DNA of 64,000 bases from Cohnella baijiui (GCF_020731285.1 NZ_JAJFOW010000013.1:62001-126000), one strand, 5' to 3'. Positions 51,518-60,553 are shown, counted from the first letter of the stretch. Translations and numbers: made by a program. The notes: a model not told the origin generated them from the sequence alone.

Positions 51518-54500
51518 TTATCTGTCGATCATTCCAAGCGCTTGCAGCATCCTAACGAACACAACCGCCGCCTGTGCCCGCGTCGTTTCGCCCTTTGGAC
51601 TGAACGAATTTGCGCCGGTGCCGGTCATGATTTGAAGCTTGACCATCAAGCGAATGTCCTCCAGATAGGCTGCGTCCGCGCTTAGAATATCCTTGTAGCC
51701 GTCCAAGCTAACGAATTCCTTGGTGATCGGCAGTTTCTCCAGTGAAATGACTTCCGCCAGCAAACTCGCCATTTCCTCGCGGGTCAGCGGCTGATCGGGC
51801 TTGAAGCGATTGCCGTTTACAAAGCTCAAAAGTCCAAGTTCCTTCGCTTTGGATATCTCGTCGAAGTACCACGCGCCGGACTTTACATCGTCATAGGGCG
51901 AAGTACTGCCGGTTGATGTGCCTCTTCCCAGCGACCGGACTAACATGGCGGTAAACTCCGCTCTCGTGACTGTGCGATTCGGGTCGTACTTGCCATCGCC
52001 AACCCCGTCAACAAGCCCTTTCGCCGCGGCAAGCTGGACGAACGATTGGCCCCAATGCTCCGGCATATCGGTAAAACTCACGGGATTTTCTGCCACGACG
52101 TACACGCTGTTAGAGTATGAGCTTATCATCACATACCACACACCGTCGATCTGTTCCTTTTTTGCGGAGACAAACTCAAACTTCTTGGCCGTTTCGTTGT
52201 AGCGGAAAGCGCCCCATTGCGCAGGCATGACCGTCATGTTCTTAGGCATCGGAATAACACGAGTTAGCGCCTGGTTGAACTTGTCCGCGGTTCCGATCGT
52301 TTGACCTATCTTCGTGTTGATGATGTCCATGTGGAACTCGACAATCGCGCCCATCACTTTGCCGTTAGGCAAGCCGGCTGCAAGCGCTGATTGAATGCCC
52401 TTGTCGCCGGAATTGTCGGTCAGCGTGATCTTGAAGCTCATATCCTCGGCTTTCAGGTTGTTCTTGGCTAGTAAGTCATGCAGCCCTGGGATCAAGGAAG
52501 CCAGGTTTGCCGGCACTTGATAGTTGCCGTATGGCGTCTTGATCTCGATAAAGAAAGTAGCGTTTTTGCCTTCAAAGCTCGTTAAAATGCTAGCTGGTAT
52601 GCTCACATAAGCTACGCCATCCTTTGGAGTCACCTCAAGCGTGACGGACGGCTTCGTGATGTCGATTGTAGTCGGGTCTAGCGAAACGCCGTTCATGTCG
52701 ATGACCGGCGAGTCAGGCGTTGGCGTTGCTGGTGCTGGCGTTGGTGTTGGTGTTGGTGTTGGCGTTGGTGTTGGTGTTGGTGTTGGCGTTGCTGGCGTTG
52801 AATCGCTCACTGTTATCGCGAGCGTCTGCGACGATCCGGCGCTGAAAGTAAACGTCAAGTTTGTCGTCCCGTTCGGCTGTGCTGCCAAATAGGACTTCTT
52901 GATCGTCACCACGTTGTCCGCTACGGAATAGTCCGTTCCCTCCGTCAATGTCGTCGTGCCGTTGGCAATACGGGTCAGCGTGTTTCCGTTCAGCGTCAGA
53001 GTTGCCGTTACGTCGCTATTCGCCGCTGCTCCGGCGTATTTGTCGAAGTTTGCGCTTGTCGGGCTAATGACTGGATCACGTCGCATATCAAGAAGCGTTA
53101 CCATCCCGGACGATTGCGAAATTTCTACGGCATTGCCCGCCAAATCAAAGATGGATGCGCCATCCGCAGGTACGACTTCAATCGTTTCATTACCGGTCGG
53201 AATACCCGTTATGTCAAGATTCACTCGAATGGCGGTCTCTCCGCCGGTCAAATCTCCTCCATCTGTTTTCGTTAAAGAAGGAATGGAAACAGAGGTTGCA
53301 CTTCCGCCGTTTCTAGTAAAGTTCAATCGGAAGTCGCTTGGAGTTAAAGTGCCCGAGCCATCACCCGTTGCAAACACACCTTCGCTAAACCTCACGTCGA
53401 CATAGGCATTCCCATCGCCTAAAGTATAGCCTGTAATCGTTGGTGCTGTCGTATCGATGAACACGCCCGACAAATTGCCAACGTTGTTTAAATTTAAGTC
53501 CGCATCGTTGCCTACCACATCCTTCATCGAACCGCCATTCAGCGACAAGGCTGCAATGACAATGCCGTCGTTGTCATCATCGCCAGCTTGCACGGTGTAC
53601 CTGAATTGCAATGTGTGCGTATTGGACAATGTCCCGCTAATCAAGGAGGCGATCCGATTCGTTTCTCCGATTTGGATCTCAAGCTGCGGCGCCTCTACTC
53701 CTGTAAACGTAATATTCCTGCTCATCGTCACGGTAAAATCTAATGCATCGCCGGATTTATAAGAACCAGCATTTGGTACTGCTACACTGGATATCTTCGG
53801 AGCTATTGCATCTACGAATATCCTAGTTGTGTCGGGGACATGGTTTGGCGTTGATTCTCGTGCTAAAGGGTTGCCCGCAACATCATGAACCGCATTGTTG
53901 CTTAACAATACGCCGACCTCAATTCCATCCGTATCCAAATCTCCGGGTTGTACGGTATAAATGAAATGAAGGATTTTGCCGGATTCGGTAGACACATACG
54001 ATGCTGCACGATTCACTCCGCCGATAATCAGTGTTAACTGCGGTGTAGCTGTTCCCGTAACCGTAATATTCTTACTCATGGTCACTGCAAACGCTAATGC
54101 ATCGCCGGTTTTATACGTAGCGGCGCTCGGTACCGCTACGCTATTGATCGTTGGAGCCGTTGTATCCACCAATACGTTCGATGTGCTCCCAACGCTATTT
54201 AGCGTTAAATCCTCAACATCATTGCCGGCATGATCCTTGATCGAACCGCCATTCAGCGTCAAGACTCCAACGGTAATACCGTCTGCATCCATTTGTCCAG
54301 GCTGCACAGTGTATCTGAATAGCAACGGGTCTAAGTCTGTCCCCGAACCGCTTACATAGTCAGCTTGAACATCTGTTGCTCCTATTTTCAGTGAGATCCT
54401 TGGAGTGCCCGTAACGAATACGGGCTCGCTCATGTGTACGTTAAAATCCAAGTTTTTTCCTGCACCATAATAGCCGCCGACAGGAACCGTTACGCTCGCC

Positions 54501-54925
54501 ACTGTTGGTCTCACCGTGTCAATGGCGTAATTGTTGGATTGGACGGTTCCGTCCCCCACTTCGTGATCGGCATTTTCTACTCCGGCTTTGTAGAGCGTGA
54601 TGACATTCATGGGGGCGTTGATACCGTCAGCGGGCGTTAAGGTTGCGGTGTAGGTGATGTTATCATTCGTTGTGAGCGAGCTTAGGGTGCCGTTTTCTGC
54701 TGTCAGGGCTACAAGGGTAAATCCAGTCACCGCTTCTGAGAAGGTGATCGTCACCAGCGAAGTTTTGCCGATAGACAGTTCATTGTCGGCGACCACAACA
54801 GTGGCATCAGGAGGGGCCGCAAACGCTCTGTCGGTTAGGTACAGAGGAAGCATCCCTAAGATCAACAATAAACCTAGAAATAACTTCAACATTCTATTCG
54901 CTTGATACATATCCCTTATTCCCAC
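51518..54925 (-). CDS. Large S-layer-homology (SLH) surface protein
   Basis: An exported protein of about 1135 residues. The signal peptide ends near RAFAAP (about 36). At least three Ig-like repeats of about 115-120 residues follow, each beginning like APTINSVAVP, with YKTGDALAFAVTMS and RYTVQPGDLDTDGI. A CBM_X2-like domain (about 612-708, PVISPTSANFDKYAG) and a Thr-Pro linker (about 709-730) come next, then a conserved domain near 750-940 and three SLH domains (about 947-1135). The SLH domains bind pyruvylated cell-wall polymer, so the repeats project from the cell. The first residues are uncertain (GTG at 54925 or ATG at 54910). Function may be adhesion or polysaccharide binding. Confidence 0.9.
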   Translation of the reverse strand: MGIRDMYQANRMLKLFLGLLLILGMLPLYLTDRAFAAPPDATVVVADNELSIGKTSLVTITFSEAVTGFTLVALTAENGTLSSLTTNDNITYTATLTPADGINAPMNVITLYKAGVENADHEVGDGTVQSNNYAIDTVRPTVASVTVPVGGYYGAGKNLDFNVHMSEPVFVTGTPRISLKIGATDVQADYVSGSGTDLDPLLFRYTVQPGQMDADGITVGVLTLNGGSIKDHAGNDVEDLTLNSVGSTSNVLVDTTAPTINSVAVPSAATYKTGDALAFAVTMSKNITVTGTATPQLTLIIGGVNRAASYVSTESGKILHFIYTVQPGDLDTDGIEVGVLLSNNAVHDVAGNPLARESTPNHVPDTTRIFVDAIAPKISSVAVPNAGSYKSGDALDFTVTMSRNITFTGVEAPQLEIQIGETNRIASLISGTLSNTHTLQFRYTVQAGDDDNDGIVIAALSLNGGSMKDVVGNDADLNLNNVGNLSGVFIDTTAPTITGYTLGDGNAYVDVRFSEGVFATGDGSGTLTPSDFRLNFTRNGGSATSVSIPSLTKTDGGDLTGGETAIRVNLDITGIPTGNETIEVVPADGASIFDLAGNAVEISQSSGMVTLLDMRRDPVISPTSANFDKYAGAAANSDVTATLTLNGNTLTRIANGTTTLTEGTDYSVADNVVTIKKSYLAAQPNGTTNLTFTFSAGSSQTLAITVSDSTPATPTPTPTPTPTPTPTPTPAPATPTPDSPVIDMNGVSLDPTTIDITKPSVTLEVTPKDGVAYVSIPASILTSFEGKNATFFIEIKTPYGNYQVPANLASLIPGLHDLLAKNNLKAEDMSFKITLTDNSGDKGIQSALAAGLPNGKVMGAIVEFHMDIINTKIGQTIGTADKFNQALTRVIPMPKNMTVMPAQWGAFRYNETAKKFEFVSAKKEQIDGVWYVMISSYSNSVYVVAENPVSFTDMPEHWGQSFVQLAAAKGLVDGVGDGKYDPNRTVTRAEFTAMLVRSLGRGTSTGSTSPYDDVKSGAWYFDEISKAKELGLLSFVNGNRFKPDQPLTREEMASLLAEVISLEKLPITKEFVSLDGYKDILSADAAYLEDIRLMVKLQIMTGTGANSFSPKGETTRAQAAVVFVRMLQALGMIDR
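52737..52791 (-). repeat. Short tandem repeat coding a Thr-Pro linker
   Basis: A run of six-base units GTTGGT or GTTGGC (plus strand) encodes repeated Thr-Pro in the SLH surface protein. Such runs change length easily by replication slippage and would lengthen or shorten the linker in steps of two residues. Confidence 0.85.
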
Positions 54926-55117
54926 TCTCTAAATTTTACTCTTTTGCTATTAGCTATTTCCTTGAAAACGTGCAAGAAACGCCTTTCCACGGATCAATTC
55001 TATCACATTAATTTCCAACTGTCGTGATTTCTGCTTGCACCTCCCACGCAAGTCCAAAACAACTGCCTTTTTTATCTCTTACCGATACAACACCAAGTAT
55101 GGAGCGAGCATGAACTC

Positions 55118-55447
55118 CTATACCTGCATAAATGTGGCATGAAATAAGAAGTGGACACCGTTATTCACAGTGTCCAACATAGTCGTAACGAAATTTACTT
55201 TTACACCTAAACCGAGGTCAAGCGTTACGTTTAGCATCCGAAGTATCATCATTACCGCTTCAGCGCGGCTTGCATGATCGTTTGGCTTGAACTGATTGAC
55301 GCCGGTGCCGTTGATGATGCCTGCGTTGTGCAGTTGCTCGATATACGGCTTCGCCCAACTGTTCGACGTATCGGAGAAGGAAAACGCTTGGCGTTGAACC
55401 AGCGGCATATTCACATAAGGAACTTGTATTTTGGTGCAGATGATCAC
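55118..55447 (-). pseudogene. SLH-domain gene relic
   Basis: The frame contains one recognisable SLH domain: FSDTSNSWAKPYIEQLHNAGIINGTG and RAEAVMMILRMLN. The sequence before it has no signal peptide or second SLH domain and is cut off upstream by a stop. The residues after it are not SLH-like. It looks like the 3' remnant of an older surface-protein gene next to the intact one. A small functional SLH peptide is possible but less likely. Confidence 0.6.
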
Positions 55448-55517
55448 TTGGGCACGACCTCAATCGATAGGGATCAAGTCCTGTGCAATTCATTTCGACG
55501 ATTGTTGTCGTTTTCCT

Positions 55518-56375
55518 TCATATATGCTTCAGCTTGTCCGGATTTCTTTGGATGTATAGATTTCTTAACCTTCCCCTTTCAAAGTGCATGATAGCAACGG
55601 CGACCGCTTGACTTCCGGAGCGGACTACAATCCCAATTTGGCCATTGATATTCGCGAATCCAATATCAAGCCCTCCAATAATCTTCGGAGCTTTCCTATA
55701 CGCTCCGAGTAAGAAACGAGCTGCAAGTTCGCGTGTTTGGATCGGACGCATAGCCGCAATCGCTTTGCCTCCATTGTCAGAGACAATCATCACGCCTTCC
55801 GAAAGCAGCTCCATTACTTGATTGATATTTCCTTTCTCAAGCGCAGCTAAAAATAATCGAATCCATTCTTCATTCTTCGATTCGTGCGATACCGGTATGT
55901 TTTCCGAGATGCCCATCTTTCTTTTGGCTCTGCTCAACATTTTACGGCAGCTTACTTCATTTTTATCGAGCAACTCGGCAATAATCGGATATTCAAAACC
56001 AAGAACCTCGCGAAGGACGAATACGGCACGTTCTGCAGGCGATAAATGTTCAAGGAGTACCGTCATGGCATACGAAAGCAAATCGTTACGAACAACCCCC
56101 TCAATCGCATCCATCTCCGGGGTCGGAGCAGGTTCCGGTAGCCATGGTCCGAAGTACTGCTCCCGCCGCTTACGTGCTGATTTGAGAAGGTCGATGCTTC
56201 GGCGGGTCACCATCTTGCACAGATAGGCTTTAGGTTTCGCCAATCGATCGGGGTCCACGCCATAAAGTTTGATAAACACATCCTGTACGATATCCTCAGC
56301 GTCTGCTACCGAACCGGTCAACTGGTACGCAAGTTTTAACATCAACCCTTTATACCGAACATAAAGTTCTTCCAC
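55518..56375 (-). CDS. ECF41-type sigma factor with SnoaL-like C-terminal domain
   Basis: A 285-residue sigma factor. Region 2 (LAYQLTGSVADAEDIVQDVFIKL) and region 4 (LSPAERAVFVLREVLGFEYPIIAELL, then SCRKMLSRAKRKM) are clear. A C-terminal domain of about 110 residues (WIRLFLAALEKGNINQVMELL onward) has the SnoaL/NTF2-like form. ECF41 sigmas use such an extension in place of a separate anti-sigma factor and often control a neighbouring oxidoreductase gene. Here an NDH-2-like flavoprotein gene lies 33 bp upstream in the same direction. The start is GTG with GAGG 7 nt upstream. Confidence 0.88.
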   Translation of the reverse strand: MEELYVRYKGLMLKLAYQLTGSVADAEDIVQDVFIKLYGVDPDRLAKPKAYLCKMVTRRSIDLLKSARKRREQYFGPWLPEPAPTPEMDAIEGVVRNDLLSYAMTVLLEHLSPAERAVFVLREVLGFEYPIIAELLDKNEVSCRKMLSRAKRKMGISENIPVSHESKNEEWIRLFLAALEKGNINQVMELLSEGVMIVSDNGGKAIAAMRPIQTRELAARFLLGAYRKAPKIIGGLDIGFANINGQIGIVVRSGSQAVAVAIMHFERGRLRNLYIQRNPDKLKHI

Positions 56376-56408
56376 CTTTTTACCTCTATTCCCATCAGTG
56401 GCTTTTCA

Positions 56409-57587
56409 CTACCTTAACAGACTTGCGAGATCCCATCCGTAGTTTTTGATTCTCCAAGCCAACTTTCCCGTAAGAAGGAAGTCCACCCCCCACTTCCTCG
56501 TCCACAGCAATCCGCGTTCAGCTCCCAATCCGATGCAATAATAACTCATCAGCTCTTTGTGGACGGGAGCAGGGCGACCTTCTACGTCGGCGATGACGAT
56601 CTTCCCCAACCTTTTGGCTTGAACAATTCCCTCTTTGCAAGTCATCGGATCTTCGTGTCCGGTTACAGGGTCGACGATTCTTGCACAATCGCCGATACTG
56701 TATAACCCGGTCTTCCCCCCGATTCGGTAACATTCGTCAACTTGAACCCGGCCACCGGCGGTAAGCGGCACTCCCAATGATCTCAGAATGGGGTTCGGTG
56801 CGAGTCCAAGTGTCCAAATGCACAAACCAACAGGCAAAGATCGCCCATCCTGCAGGCTTAATTCCCCGTCCTTTTCACGCAACGCGAAGTGTTTATGAAG
56901 TACAGTAACCCCGTAATCGGTTAATAGACTTTGCAGCTTTTGACCGGCTTTATCCGGCCCTTCCATGAATAACCGGTGATGCGCGTTAAGCAAGTAAATC
57001 TTAACCTGGTTCGGATCAAGTCCGTACTTGGCTGCTTCGGAACGCATGGCGAGCGCCAATTCGGCGGAGGTCTCGATCCCGCTGATCCCTGCTCCTGCAA
57101 CGGCGACGGTCAGAAGCCTTATTCGTTCCTGGGGGTCGGATTCTACGGCAGCTTTCCTGATATTCGTCTGCCATTTTTCTCTGATGGCGATTCCTGAGTT
57201 CAAATCCGTCAGTGCTAAGCCGCCAAGGTCGTGATTTGGCCGTTTCACGACACTGCCTACGGTAAGGACGAGAATATCATAATCTAGATGATGTTCGTTC
57301 CCGCTCGAATCTACATATTGAACTTGTTTCTCTCCATTTCCTATGGCTGTTACAGTACCATGAACGAATTGAATATGCTTAGGCAACAAACTAGACCATG
57401 GGAGGTCGATCCTCTCTTCGCCGACGGCCGGCCTGAATAACAACACCTTTCGAATATGGTTAGGCTCCTTGTCAATAAGGGTAACCTGAATTGTCCGCCC
57501 GAGCTCCTTGGCCGATTTCCCCAACTCTTTGGCCGCATGAAGGCCTACATGGCCTCCCCCGACGATGACACATCTCAGTTCATTCAT
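56409..57587 (-). CDS. FAD-dependent NAD(P)H dehydrogenase (NDH-2 type)
   Basis: A 392-residue flavoprotein with two dinucleotide folds: VIVGGGHVGLHAA (about 8-20) for FAD and VAVAGAGISGIE (about 160-171) for NAD(P)H. A late GLYSIGDCARI motif contacts FAD. A C-terminal amphipathic stretch (WGVDFLLTGKLAWRIKNYGW) could bind the membrane, as in type II NADH:quinone dehydrogenases. AAGGAG lies upstream of the ATG. It precedes the ECF41 sigma gene and follows two DUF3995 membrane protein genes after 98 bp, so it may be the target and partner of that regulatory set. Confidence 0.88.
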   Translation of the reverse strand: MNELRCVIVGGGHVGLHAAKELGKSAKELGRTIQVTLIDKEPNHIRKVLLFRPAVGEERIDLPWSSLLPKHIQFVHGTVTAIGNGEKQVQYVDSSGNEHHLDYDILVLTVGSVVKRPNHDLGGLALTDLNSGIAIREKWQTNIRKAAVESDPQERIRLLTVAVAGAGISGIETSAELALAMRSEAAKYGLDPNQVKIYLLNAHHRLFMEGPDKAGQKLQSLLTDYGVTVLHKHFALREKDGELSLQDGRSLPVGLCIWTLGLAPNPILRSLGVPLTAGGRVQVDECYRIGGKTGLYSIGDCARIVDPVTGHEDPMTCKEGIVQAKRLGKIVIADVEGRPAPVHKELMSYYCIGLGAERGLLWTRKWGVDFLLTGKLAWRIKNYGWDLASLLR

Positions 57588-57685
57588 CGAATATGCACTC
57601 CTTTCAACTTTGCATATTTAACGATGAAGTGTGGTAATCTGTGACGTCGTGGCGTAGTGACATCTAGAATTTTCGACTTTAACAA

Positions 57686-58186
57686 CTAGGCTACTCTGCT
57701 CCGGTAGAACCAAGCAGCCCAACCATAGAGAACGCCGCCAAGAAAAAAGTACCCGTCCATTGCCCGGCTTGACCATTGCGTATACGTTGAAATATGTTCA
57801 TCACCATATATTTGCGCATACGTCAATCCGGTGATCCCATTTGGCAGAAGGCCAGTTGACCGAAAAAAATCGTCGACAAATCCCGCGCCTCCGCGCAGAA
57901 TCAACACCAAGCATCCAATCCAACAAGCAATCATGATAATCCGGCGAGTCAAATACCGCCCCCAAGATTGAATCATTGCAAGGGGAACGATCGTGCCGGC
58001 AGCAAACATAATGAGGACAACGAAAAAATAAATCCATTCCGAAAGGCTCGTGGGAAAAGGAGGAATTGGATTCGATGCGCCACCCAGGCCAAATCGTCCG
58101 CCAAAAGCCCAATAAATATGGAATAATATAAATACAGACACCCAACCAAATGACGCGTAACCCGGCCAAAATCTGACTACTTTCAT
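57686..58186 (-). CDS. DUF3995-type membrane protein, copy A
   Basis: A 166-residue protein with four predicted membrane helices. WVSVFILFHIYWAFGGRFGLGG opens the first helix-loop, and VLILRGGAGFVDDFFRSTGLLP is the conserved central motif. GGAGG lies upstream of the ATG, 4 bp after the stop of copy B. The two copies share their motifs (RGGAG, then TGxLP) and clearly arose by duplication. Function of the family is not known. Confidence 0.82.
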   Translation of the reverse strand: MKVVRFWPGYASFGWVSVFILFHIYWAFGGRFGLGGASNPIPPFPTSLSEWIYFFVVLIMFAAGTIVPLAMIQSWGRYLTRRIIMIACWIGCLVLILRGGAGFVDDFFRSTGLLPNGITGLTYAQIYGDEHISTYTQWSSRAMDGYFFLGGVLYGWAAWFYRSRVA

Positions 58187-58190
58187 CCTT

Positions 58191-58664
58191 TTATTTCCGC
58201 CTCCTGCGCAGGTACATTCGGGTTGTTATGACCAAAAGAATCGCCCCTATCATCACATAAGCATCAAAAACTCTACCTGCCCAAATGACATAAGCCGATT
58301 CCGCACTTCCGAAGAAACCATAAGGCAACATTCCGGTTACTCTCATCATCTGATCGATACCGCCAGCTCCCCCTCTTAGGACAAGCAGAAGACACCCAGC
58401 CCAAGCAGGTATTAACACCATCCACCGCGGAACCAAAACGCCCCATGATCGGACGGCCGCGAGAGAAACGAAAACACCCGCTAAACACATGATGGAAACG
58501 ATAATATCCGCAGCTGCTTCTAATGAATCGATGTTGTGCGTACCTGGATCGCTCGAAACCGCATAATAACCTCCGAGAGCTGAGTAAATATGAGCCGCTG
58601 CAAAAACGACCATCCAGATACTGGTCGCGTATGCAATCCAGCTTTTAGACCGTGTAAGCGTGAT
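58191..58664 (-). CDS. DUF3995-type membrane protein, copy B, probable non-standard start
   Basis: About 157 residues with four predicted helices and the motif LLVLRGGAGGIDQMMRVTGMLP, as in copy A. The first standard start codon in frame is ATG at 58613, but it falls inside the first helix. The frame stays open upstream through SKSWIAYATSIW, which completes that helix. An AAGGAG site at 58673-58678 lies 8 nt before an in-frame ATC at 58664. Translation may start at ATC, or a small indel may have separated the normal start, since a frame beginning MSSKERSLSRLH runs from the same ribosome site. It follows the TetR gene by 34 bp. Confidence 0.65.
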   Translation of the reverse strand: MTLTRSKSWIAYATSIWMVVFAAAHIYSALGGYYAVSSDPGTHNIDSLEAAADIIVSIMCLAGVFVSLAAVRSWGVLVPRWMVLIPAWAGCLLLVLRGGAGGIDQMMRVTGMLPYGFFGSAESAYVIWAGRVFDAYVMIGAILLVITTRMYLRRRRK

Positions 58665-58698
58665 AAAGATCTCTCCTTGCTACTCATGGATTCCCCAT

Positions 58699-59226
58699 TC
58701 ATAAGAGCTTCTGTATCTCTCTGTAGAGCTTTTCCAGATCTTGACCTTGAACGGGCGGAAAGAGATGCTGACCTCCCACATGGAGGCTGTAAAATAGCCT
58801 AGCCATGTCGCGAGAACGTTCACGATTTTGGCAGTGTTGCCATAGGATCTCTTCGAGATATTCGAGCCGTTTTTCGTCAATGCGCAGCTGGTATGATGCG
58901 ACAAATGGGTCCAGTAAGGCCCAAGCTCGTATGGCCACGTCCAGCTCGAATCTTCGTTCCAGTGATGTCTTCATAACGAGTTCAAACTTCTCGAGCGGTG
59001 AAAGTTGTTGTTCTGCCATATTGATGGTCTTGAGCGTTCTCTCATTTTCATATAAAGAGAGAAGATTTTCTTTATAGTTTTGCCAGTTCTGAAAATGGTG
59101 GTAGAATGATCCTTTCGTCACTCCTAGTCGGCTTGTCAGTGTATCAATCGTTAAGAAGCCTGCACCTCGTTCACCCAATAGGGAAAACCCTTCCTCCAGC
59201 CATTTCAGTTTCCTATTTGTTGACAT
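58699..59226 (-). CDS. TetR/AcrR-family regulator
   Basis: A 175-residue repressor-type regulator. The helix-turn-helix near residues 25-46 reads TIDTLTSRLGVTKGSFYHHF, typical of TetR. The rest is a helical ligand domain. GGGAG lies before the ATG. A perfect 23-bp palindrome lies 45 bp upstream and is the likely operator, so the gene and the DUF3995 pair behind it should be autoregulated. The ligand is unknown. Confidence 0.9.
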   Translation of the reverse strand: MSTNRKLKWLEEGFSLLGERGAGFLTIDTLTSRLGVTKGSFYHHFQNWQNYKENLLSLYENERTLKTINMAEQQLSPLEKFELVMKTSLERRFELDVAIRAWALLDPFVASYQLRIDEKRLEYLEEILWQHCQNRERSRDMARLFYSLHVGGQHLFPPVQGQDLEKLYREIQKLL

Positions 59227-59270
59227 CCTGTCGACTCCCTTAAAAATCCATAATCTCTACATCGACTAAA

Positions 59271-59293
59271 ACATACCATACCGTATGGTATGT
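59271..59293. promoter_or_regulatory. Perfect palindromic TetR operator
   Basis: ACATACCATAC and GTATGGTATGT are perfect complements around one central C. It contains nested CATACCATAC and lies 45 bp before the TetR start, where it would overlap the promoter. Confidence 0.82.
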
Positions 59294-59341
59294 TGTGAAG
59301 TGGGCTTAGAAGAACTCTGAAAGACTAATTATTATCATTCG

Positions 59342-59537
59342 GGCCAGGTAGCGATGCCAAATACATTCAATTTGTCACAATCTGGACGATCAGTTATACG
59401 CTAACCATAATCGAATCGGCATGAAGATCACGCTATTATAGTACTGGCCAAGTAGCGATACCAAATCAATTCAATTTGTCAACATCTGGATGATCAGTTA
59501 TACGCTAACCATAATCGAATCGGCATGAAGATCACGC
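59342..59537. repeat. Tandem direct repeat of a 92-bp unit
   Basis: Copies at 59342-59433 and 59446-59537 are equal in length and differ at only about six positions, with 12 bp between them. The most conserved part covers ATCAGTTATACGCTAACC and TCGAATCGGCATGAAGATC. No coding frame is supported. It fills the gap between the TetR operator and the next gene. Between the second copy and that gene, GCAAC/GTTGC arms at about 59552-59569, followed at some distance by a T-run (59580-59587), could form a weak attenuator. Confidence 0.85.
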
Positions 59538-59614
59538 CGCTTTAATAGGAGCAACTGTATAGGGTTGCCGTATTAGAGCGTTTTTTTATTTCTGATCAAA
59601 GGAGAATGAAGGGT

Positions 59615-60265
59615 ATGGGTTTATTTGCGAGAAACTATGAAGAATGGCTGCAAAGAAACATCGAGGAAGAGAAAAATCCAAGAAGACGCGAACTCCTTGA
59701 TAGAGGATTAGGCCACAGCAGCGTAGAATTTCTCCGATCCTGTTGGTATCCCACCGTTGGGAATTTTGATCACCTGTACCCGGAATGGGAGGTCAGAGAT
59801 ATTTACAATTCCATTCGATACCTCGATCTGGCGTATATGCCTGGAGGAGCCAAGGGCTGCATTGAAATCCAGTATTTTCGATCCCATGCCAGAGACATCG
59901 GTGTTACTCGCTTCAAGGATTTATGCAAGAAGCATTCGATGCTTGCCCTTGACGATTGGACAATGCTTTCTATTGCCTATCTCTCCGTAACAGAAGAGCC
60001 TGAGTATTGTAAACAAATGATTCTGGCCTTTATCGGAAAATTTATCTCCACACCTATATCATCCGACTTGGATTGGGCTGAAGCAGAAACGCTGCGATTC
60101 GCCCGCCGACAGACGCGTCCCTTTACAGCTCCGGAACTGGCTGCTCACCTGCGACTTTCCGATCGCCACACTCGGCGGGTCTTGTATCGTTTGGTCGAGC
60201 GAAATCTGTTGAGGGTCGCCAGCGGAAATCAGCGGTATCGGACTTTTCAACTACGCTTGGCGTGA
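59615..60265 (+). CDS. Putative PD-(D/E)XK-like protein with C-terminal winged helix
   Basis: A 216-residue protein belonging to a family I associate with Paenibacillus genomes, of unknown function. The N-terminal two thirds hold HLYPEWEVRD, RYLDLAYMP and CIEIQYFRSHARD. The order Asp, then Glu-x-Gln, then a helix with SHARD resembles DUF559/Vsr-like nuclease folds, but this is motif reading only. The last 50 residues are a winged helix (FTAPELAAHLRLSDRHTRRVLYRLVERNLL). The ATG at 59615 has AAAGGAG 10 nt upstream, better than the ATG at 59606. It stands alone between repeat-rich regions. It could be a DNA-binding regulator with a dead nuclease fold or a nuclease. Confidence 0.6.
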   Translation: MGLFARNYEEWLQRNIEEEKNPRRRELLDRGLGHSSVEFLRSCWYPTVGNFDHLYPEWEVRDIYNSIRYLDLAYMPGGAKGCIEIQYFRSHARDIGVTRFKDLCKKHSMLALDDWTMLSIAYLSVTEEPEYCKQMILAFIGKFISTPISSDLDWAEAETLRFARRQTRPFTAPELAAHLRLSDRHTRRVLYRLVERNLLRVASGNQRYRTFQLRLA

Positions 60266-60297
60266 AAATCGTGATTGCGTTGGACTTACTTCATACT

Positions 60298-60481
60298 CTA
60301 ACAGACACAGCGGCCGCTATCGAGGTCAATGACGACCATTTGGATTTCTAACGGACAAGGATGCAGTTATTTGGTGATCATGCCTACTTTCGGCGGTGTT
60401 TGGTGCAATTAAGCTCTGTAGTGACCGTTAAAAAACGAAAAGAGTCAATTGGGGCAAATTAGCCTCCAGTGTGTCCGTTAG
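60298..60481. repeat. Three degenerate copies of a 23-24-bp element
   Basis: Copies start CTAACAGACACAGCGG (60298-60320), CTAACGGACAAGGATG (60348-60370) and, on the minus strand, CTAACGGACACACTGG (60458-60481). All end in a TAT or TAAT. The first two lie 50 bp apart in direct orientation and the third is inverted. No gene is seen in 60266-60553. They look like a dispersed repeat family of the host. Confidence 0.55.
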
Positions 60482-60553
60482 CGCAGCAAGGCTGCCGGTA
60501 TATAGAGTTCAGAGTCCGTGAGGGAACGCCGGCTTCGCCGAAGCGCAAATGAA

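Noticed and set aside
59342..59537. CRISPR array
   Set aside because: There are only two long units with a 12-bp spacer and no cas genes, so it does not fit CRISPR size or spacing.
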